64,000 bases of DNA, taken from Rhodobacter sp. (GTDB taxonomy: Bacteria > Pseudomonadota > Alphaproteobacteria > Rhodobacterales > Rhodobacteraceae). A model generated the notes under the pieces. The model was given only the letters and a program-made list of their open reading frames with translations, was not told the DNA's origin and searched no databases. Of the stretch, positions 60,595 to 64,000 are shown piece by piece. Within the stretch, counting starts at the first letter, position 1. Each line of letters starts with the position of its first letter. Position numbers and translations under genes: made by a program. The stretch lies in the NCBI GenBank assembly GCA_020637595.1, contig JACKKE010000005.1, positions 124,001-188,000 of the forward strand, in the 5' to 3' direction.

Positions 60595-62655
60595 ATGACC
60601 ACCTCTATCAGGCGCCTCGGCGCCGTGTCGACGCTTGCGCTGACCTCCACGCTGTCCACCCCGGCTGCGGGCCAGACGGGCGAGGGCGCCTTTACCATGC
60701 TTGGCCGCATCATCCTGTCGGCGGGCCGCGCCCGTGTCGCCATCGACACGCCGCAGGCGGTCAGCGCGCTGGAGGCCGACGACCTCGAGCGCGAACAGGC
60801 GACCACGCCCGGCGAGTTGCTGCGCACCGTGCCCGGCGTCCAGGCCTTTGGCGGTGAGGGGATGACCGGCCAGTTCCTGAACATCCGCGGGGTCGGCACA
60901 CAGACGGCCTCGGACGAGAACCGCATCGTTGTCACCATCGACGGGGTGCAGAAATACTTCGAGCAATACCGCGTGGGGTCGCATTTCGGTGACCCGGAAC
61001 TCTATCGCCGGGTCGAGGTGCTGCGCGGGCCGGGGGCGTCGCTGCTCTATGGTTCGGGCGCCATCGGCGGGGTTGTGGCCTTCGAGACGCGCGAGGCCTC
61101 GGATTTCCTGACCGACGAGACCAACACCGCGCTGCGGCTGCGCCTTGGCGGGCACAGCAATGGCGAGGGGACGATGGCCTCGGCGATCCTGGCGCATCGT
61201 TTCGATGACCGGTTCGAGGTGCTGGCCGCGCTGACCCGGCGCAGCGAAGGCAATTACCAGGCGGGCGACGGCAGCACCGTGACCGGCACCAACCAGACCG
61301 CGCAGTCGGCGCTGGTCAGCGGCAGCTGGCGGTTCTCGGACGAGAGCGACCAGCGGCTGCGGTTCTCGGTGACGCGCTGGCAGACCGACGGCGATCAGGT
61401 CAACTATTCGGCCTATGGAAGCTTTGCATTCTTTGGTCTCGTCGATCGCACGGTGACCGATGACACGGCGCAAATCACCTGGGAAAACCCGGCCTCGGGC
61501 AACCCCTGGGTCGATGCGCGGGTGCAGCTGTCCTTCTCGAATTCAGTGGTCGATCAGTCGAACGCGACGATGCAGGGGTTTTCCCCGATCTTCGACGATT
61601 CGACCTATGGCTATGAAACCGTGACCCTGTCGGCGCGCAACACCATCACTGCCGAGGGGACGGGCTGGCAGAACTATCTGACCTTTGGCGGTCAGATCGC
61701 GCGGCGCGAGCGAATGCAGCTGTCCGGGGGCACCACCCTGACCACGCACCCTGCTGGGACCAGCGACGCCTGGGGCCTCTATCTGCAGAACGAATTCGTC
61801 CTGAACGAGCGGCTGACGGTCCTGGCAGCCCTGCGCCATGACCAGCAGTCGCTGACCCCGACCGGCGGGGTTCCGGTGGCCAACCTCGGCGTGCCGATCA
61901 ACCACGCGGGCAGCGCCGCCTCGCTGGCCCTGCGCTACGAGATCAACCCGGCCTGGTCGGTGTTCGGCTCGGTGGCACAGACCACGCGCCTGCCGTCGAT
62001 CGACGAGGTGTTCGACAACGGCACCTCGGGCGGCGGGATGTCGCTGGGGTTGCGGCCGGAACACGCGACCACGGTCGAGCTGGGCTTTGCCTGGCAGGGG
62101 CGGGGTGTGGCCTCGGCCGGGGATGCGCTGGACCTCAAGGTCACAGCGTTCAACAACCAGTTCCGTGACCGGATCGAGCGGGCGGGGATCGCCGGACAGC
62201 CGTCGTTCCAGAACATCGGCCGCGCCCGCATCCGCGGGATCGAGGTCGAGGCCTCGTATGACGCGGACCTCTGGTTCGGCCGGGCGGCGGCCAGCTGGAT
62301 CGAGGGAATCGACCAGACCACCAACGCGCGGCTGAACTCGGTGCCCGCGCCGCAGGTGATGGTCGAACTTGGTCGGCACCTGCGCGATCGCACCCTCGAT
62401 CTGGGGTGGCGCACCACCGCAGTGGGCAGCGCGACGCTGGCCTCGGGCGACCATTTCGCAGGCTATGTCCTGCACGACCTGTTCGTCAGCTGGCGGCCGC
62501 AGACCGGCGTGCTGCGCGGGATCGAGATGCAGCTTGCCGTCAACAACGTGTTCGACCGGCAGTATTACAACATCCTCGACGGGGCCTATGCGACCTCGTT
62601 GCCGCGGCGTGGGCGCGACCTGCGCCTGACGCTGGGCCGGACCGTCCAGTTCTGA
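60595..62655 (+). CDS. hmuR: TonB-dependent heme receptor
   Basis: A 686-residue outer-membrane receptor. It has a signal peptide (LGAVSTLALTSTLSTPAAG), a plug domain from about residue 50 (TPGELLRTVPGVQAFGGEGMTGQFLNIRGVG, YRRVEVLRGPGASLLYGSGAIGGVV), and a 22-strand barrel ending LTLGRTVQF with the terminal Phe required for assembly. The VQKYFEQYR plug segment and gene order mark it as a heme or hemoprotein receptor. It is last in the operon and followed by a strong terminator, unusual compared with hmuR-first clusters. Confidence 0.88.
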   Translation: MTTSIRRLGAVSTLALTSTLSTPAAGQTGEGAFTMLGRIILSAGRARVAIDTPQAVSALEADDLEREQATTPGELLRTVPGVQAFGGEGMTGQFLNIRGVGTQTASDENRIVVTIDGVQKYFEQYRVGSHFGDPELYRRVEVLRGPGASLLYGSGAIGGVVAFETREASDFLTDETNTALRLRLGGHSNGEGTMASAILAHRFDDRFEVLAALTRRSEGNYQAGDGSTVTGTNQTAQSALVSGSWRFSDESDQRLRFSVTRWQTDGDQVNYSAYGSFAFFGLVDRTVTDDTAQITWENPASGNPWVDARVQLSFSNSVVDQSNATMQGFSPIFDDSTYGYETVTLSARNTITAEGTGWQNYLTFGGQIARRERMQLSGGTTLTTHPAGTSDAWGLYLQNEFVLNERLTVLAALRHDQQSLTPTGGVPVANLGVPINHAGSAASLALRYEINPAWSVFGSVAQTTRLPSIDEVFDNGTSGGGMSLGLRPEHATTVELGFAWQGRGVASAGDALDLKVTAFNNQFRDRIERAGIAGQPSFQNIGRARIRGIEVEASYDADLWFGRAAASWIEGIDQTTNARLNSVPAPQVMVELGRHLRDRTLDLGWRTTAVGSATLASGDHFAGYVLHDLFVSWRPQTGVLRGIEMQLAVNNVFDRQYYNILDGAYATSLPRRGRDLRLTLGRTVQF

Positions 62656-62671
62656 GCGGTCCGCGGGCGCG

Positions 62672-62704
62672 AACGCCGCGGGGTCTGAGCCTGCGGCGTT
62701 TTTT
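62672..62704 (+). terminator. Rho-independent terminator after the heme receptor
   Basis: ACGCCGC (62673-62679) pairs with GCGGCGT (62693-62699), followed by a TTTTTT run. It ends the hmuSTUVR transcript. Confidence 0.85.
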
Positions 62705-62762
62705 CAACTGGAAATGCGGCGGCGCGGCGATATCTTGAAAGGCAGGTATCGAGGAGAGCGCC

Positions 62763-63098
62763 ATGTCCGACCAAGCAGCCGAAACCGAAAAACTGCCGCG
62801 TCTGGTCCGCCTGTATATCCGTCAGGTTCTGATCGGGTTCGGCCTGTCGGGGGTTTTCGTGGGGCTTCTGCTGGGCCTCGACGTGGCGCATCTGCGCACG
62901 CTGATGCTGGCAACGGATGGTGGGGCGATCGCCGCCTTCATGCTGTTTTTCTTCAACGGGCTGGTGTTTGCCGGCGTGCAGTTCGCGATGACCATCATGC
63001 GCATGGCCGAGCCCGAGGACAAAGGCCCGCGCGGCGGTCGGCGGGCGCCGGTGGCGACCGGGCAACTGGCGCGGGTGTCGGTGTCGGCCGGCAAGTAA
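62763..63098 (+). CDS. Small two-helix membrane protein
   Basis: A 111-residue protein with two likely membrane helices (about 22-42, VLIGFGLSGVFVGLLLGLDVA; about 52-75, GGAIAAFMLFFFNGLVFAGVQFA), an acidic front and a basic Gly/Arg tail (EDKGPRGGRRAPVA). It is conserved in appearance but has no known function. It lies alone after the heme operon with its own GAGGAG ribosome site. Confidence 0.6.
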   Translation: MSDQAAETEKLPRLVRLYIRQVLIGFGLSGVFVGLLLGLDVAHLRTLMLATDGGAIAAFMLFFFNGLVFAGVQFAMTIMRMAEPEDKGPRGGRRAPVATGQLARVSVSAGK

Positions 63099-63324
63099 GG
63101 GCCGGCAGCGAAGGAAAGAGGTGGCGGGCCCGCAGCGACCGTTTCGGGCTGAATTTCCCGAGAGCCTGACTAGTCAGGTGGGCGCCAGATACCAAGGCCA
63201 GAACCTTGGCAGAGCCAGCCCCCTCGGAAATGCTTATCGGCCACTGGAAAAGTGCCGTCCACGCGAAGAGCAGAACCCGCCACCGCGCAATCTAGGCGCG
63301 GGGCGGGGGGCAATCAAGAGGGGC
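63099..63324. other. Intergenic stretch with two short palindromes
   Basis: No coding frame is convincing. CCTGACTAGTCAGG (63165-63178) is a perfect 14-base palindrome and CCAAGG-N6-CCTTGG follows near 63192-63209. These can form hairpins between two convergent genes and may end transcription, although neither has a T-run. Confidence 0.4.
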
Positions 63325-64000
63325 TCAGCGGCCTTCGACTTTCAGCCAGCCCGCGGGTTTGGCGACCCGCGCGACGATTTCCAGGACAATGGCCAGCCCC
63401 ATCAGCCAATGCCAGCCCGGGGCGATCGTGTCGGTCGCGCCGGGCAGTGTGTGCAGCCCCAGCTCGAGCAGATAGAGCACCACGAAACCACCCAGAGCCG
63501 AGACATGCTCGCGACGGATCACGGTGCGCAGCGAGAAGGGCATGTCGGGCCGACGCCAGTTGCGCAGCCGAGGCCAGAAGACGGGGGTTTGCGCCGACCA
63601 CTCACGATAGGGTTCGCCGAATTTCTCGAGCAGGAACGATTCCTCGGCGGCGATGATGCGTTCGTAATAGAGGGTCAGCGTCAGACCCAGCACCGCGACG
63701 ACCCACAGATGCTGGGTGTAAAGCGCAAGTGCCACATACATCAGGCAGTTGCCCAGATAGAGCGGGTTGCGCGTTGTCGAATAGAGCCCGGTCGTGTTCA
63801 GCCGTTCGGCGATCTGGCCCTTGTCGGTGTTGCGCCCGGAAGTGCCGTGCGGCACGAAGCCTACGGTCAGCACGCGGATCGCCTCGCCCAGGACCAGCAG
63901 CAGTAGCGCCAGAACCTCGGTGATTTCGCCCACGGCGTCGCCCCAGCGGACTTCGAGGGCCTCGCCTTCGGACACGGCCCAGATGAACAGCGGCAAGAAC
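63325..64000 (-). CDS. PEMT/ICMT-family methyltransferase (partial, start outside window)
   Basis: The visible 225 codons encode a membrane protein with several helices and the isoprenylcysteine/phospholipid methyltransferase signature: FVPHGTSGRNTDKGQIAERL, then TTGLYSTTRNPLYLGNCLMYV and ESFLLEKFGEPYREW. These bind S-adenosylmethionine at the cytoplasmic side. The frame stays open to the right edge, so the true start lies beyond. The substrate is uncertain in bacteria; phospholipid methylation is one option. Confidence 0.8.
   Translation of the reverse strand, partial: FLPLFIWAVSEGEALEVRWGDAVGEITEVLALLLLVLGEAIRVLTVGFVPHGTSGRNTDKGQIAERLNTTGLYSTTRNPLYLGNCLMYVALALYTQHLWVVAVLGLTLTLYYERIIAAEESFLLEKFGEPYREWSAQTPVFWPRLRNWRRPDMPFSLRTVIRREHVSALGGFVVLYLLELGLHTLPGATDTIAPGWHWLMGLAIVLEIVARVAKPAGWLKVEGR

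Overview
The window looks like chromosomal DNA of an alphaproteobacterium of the Rhodobacter/Paracoccus group (Rhodobacterales). The reasons are a high G+C backbone, a complete bioM-bioN-bioY biotin transporter of the kind known from Rhodobacter, a GAAC-N7-GAAC SOS box, a ccmABCDG cytochrome c maturation block, an hmu heme-uptake cluster, and short intergenic repeats ending in a GCGTATTT...CAAGATGAAAG core. No rRNA or CRISPR array is visible. One tRNA is present: tRNA-Pro, anticodon CGG.

Region 1 (about 424-7373) is a small genomic island. A 46-bp repeat of the 3' half of tRNA-Pro lies at its left edge and the intact tRNA closes its right edge. Its integrase is dead: it carries a frameshift and is cut off by an IS3-family element that has no target duplication, so the IS probably caused an adjacent deletion. 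The cargo is lower in G+C and consists almost entirely of nucleic-acid enzymes: an AlkB-like dioxygenase, an HNH nuclease, a two-gene operon of a PD-(D/E)XK-type protein and an RNase-J-like metallo-beta-lactamase protein, and a UDG-fold-like protein behind a 10-bp tandem repeat. The nuclease/MBL pair is the best candidate here for an undescribed (defence-like) system.

Region 2 (7459-19524) holds a DMT transporter, an MscS channel, then bioMNY, a nitroreductase, a convergent thiolase and short acyl-CoA ligase pair, and a divergent bisC-like reductase with two CoA-transferase-like subunits. The setting suggests a biotin or short-acyl-CoA theme. Region 3 (19631-27623) is an exopolysaccharide locus: galE, an Alg44-like fusion protein, an Alg8-like synthase, a Wza-like lipoprotein, UDP-glucose dehydrogenase and a second dehydrogenase copy that has lost its catalytic Cys and NAD motif. 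The combination points to a uronic-acid polymer.

Region 4 (27608-45466) holds small DUF genes around a palindromic operator, a hydroxyacid oxidase and enolase-superfamily pair, yajC-secD-secF, ccmABCDG, an AI-2E family protein, a RAYT lacking its catalytic Tyr between two REP-like palindromes, lepA, a PLP enzyme, an aldo/keto reductase and an orphan imuA under an SOS box. Region 5 (45585-53840) holds nusB-ribH-ribB (ribB with a one-base frameshift), a P1B-4-type metal ATPase, a YbjN protein, a tiny unannotated gene divergent from a LysR regulator, proC, csaA and a 2-hydroxyacid dehydrogenase. Region 6 (53853-62655) is a heme-uptake locus: exbB, two exbD and tonB divergent from hmuS-T-U-V and the outer-membrane receptor. 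One ExbD carries Asn in place of the proton-carrying Asp. The window ends inside a PEMT/ICMT-type methyltransferase gene.
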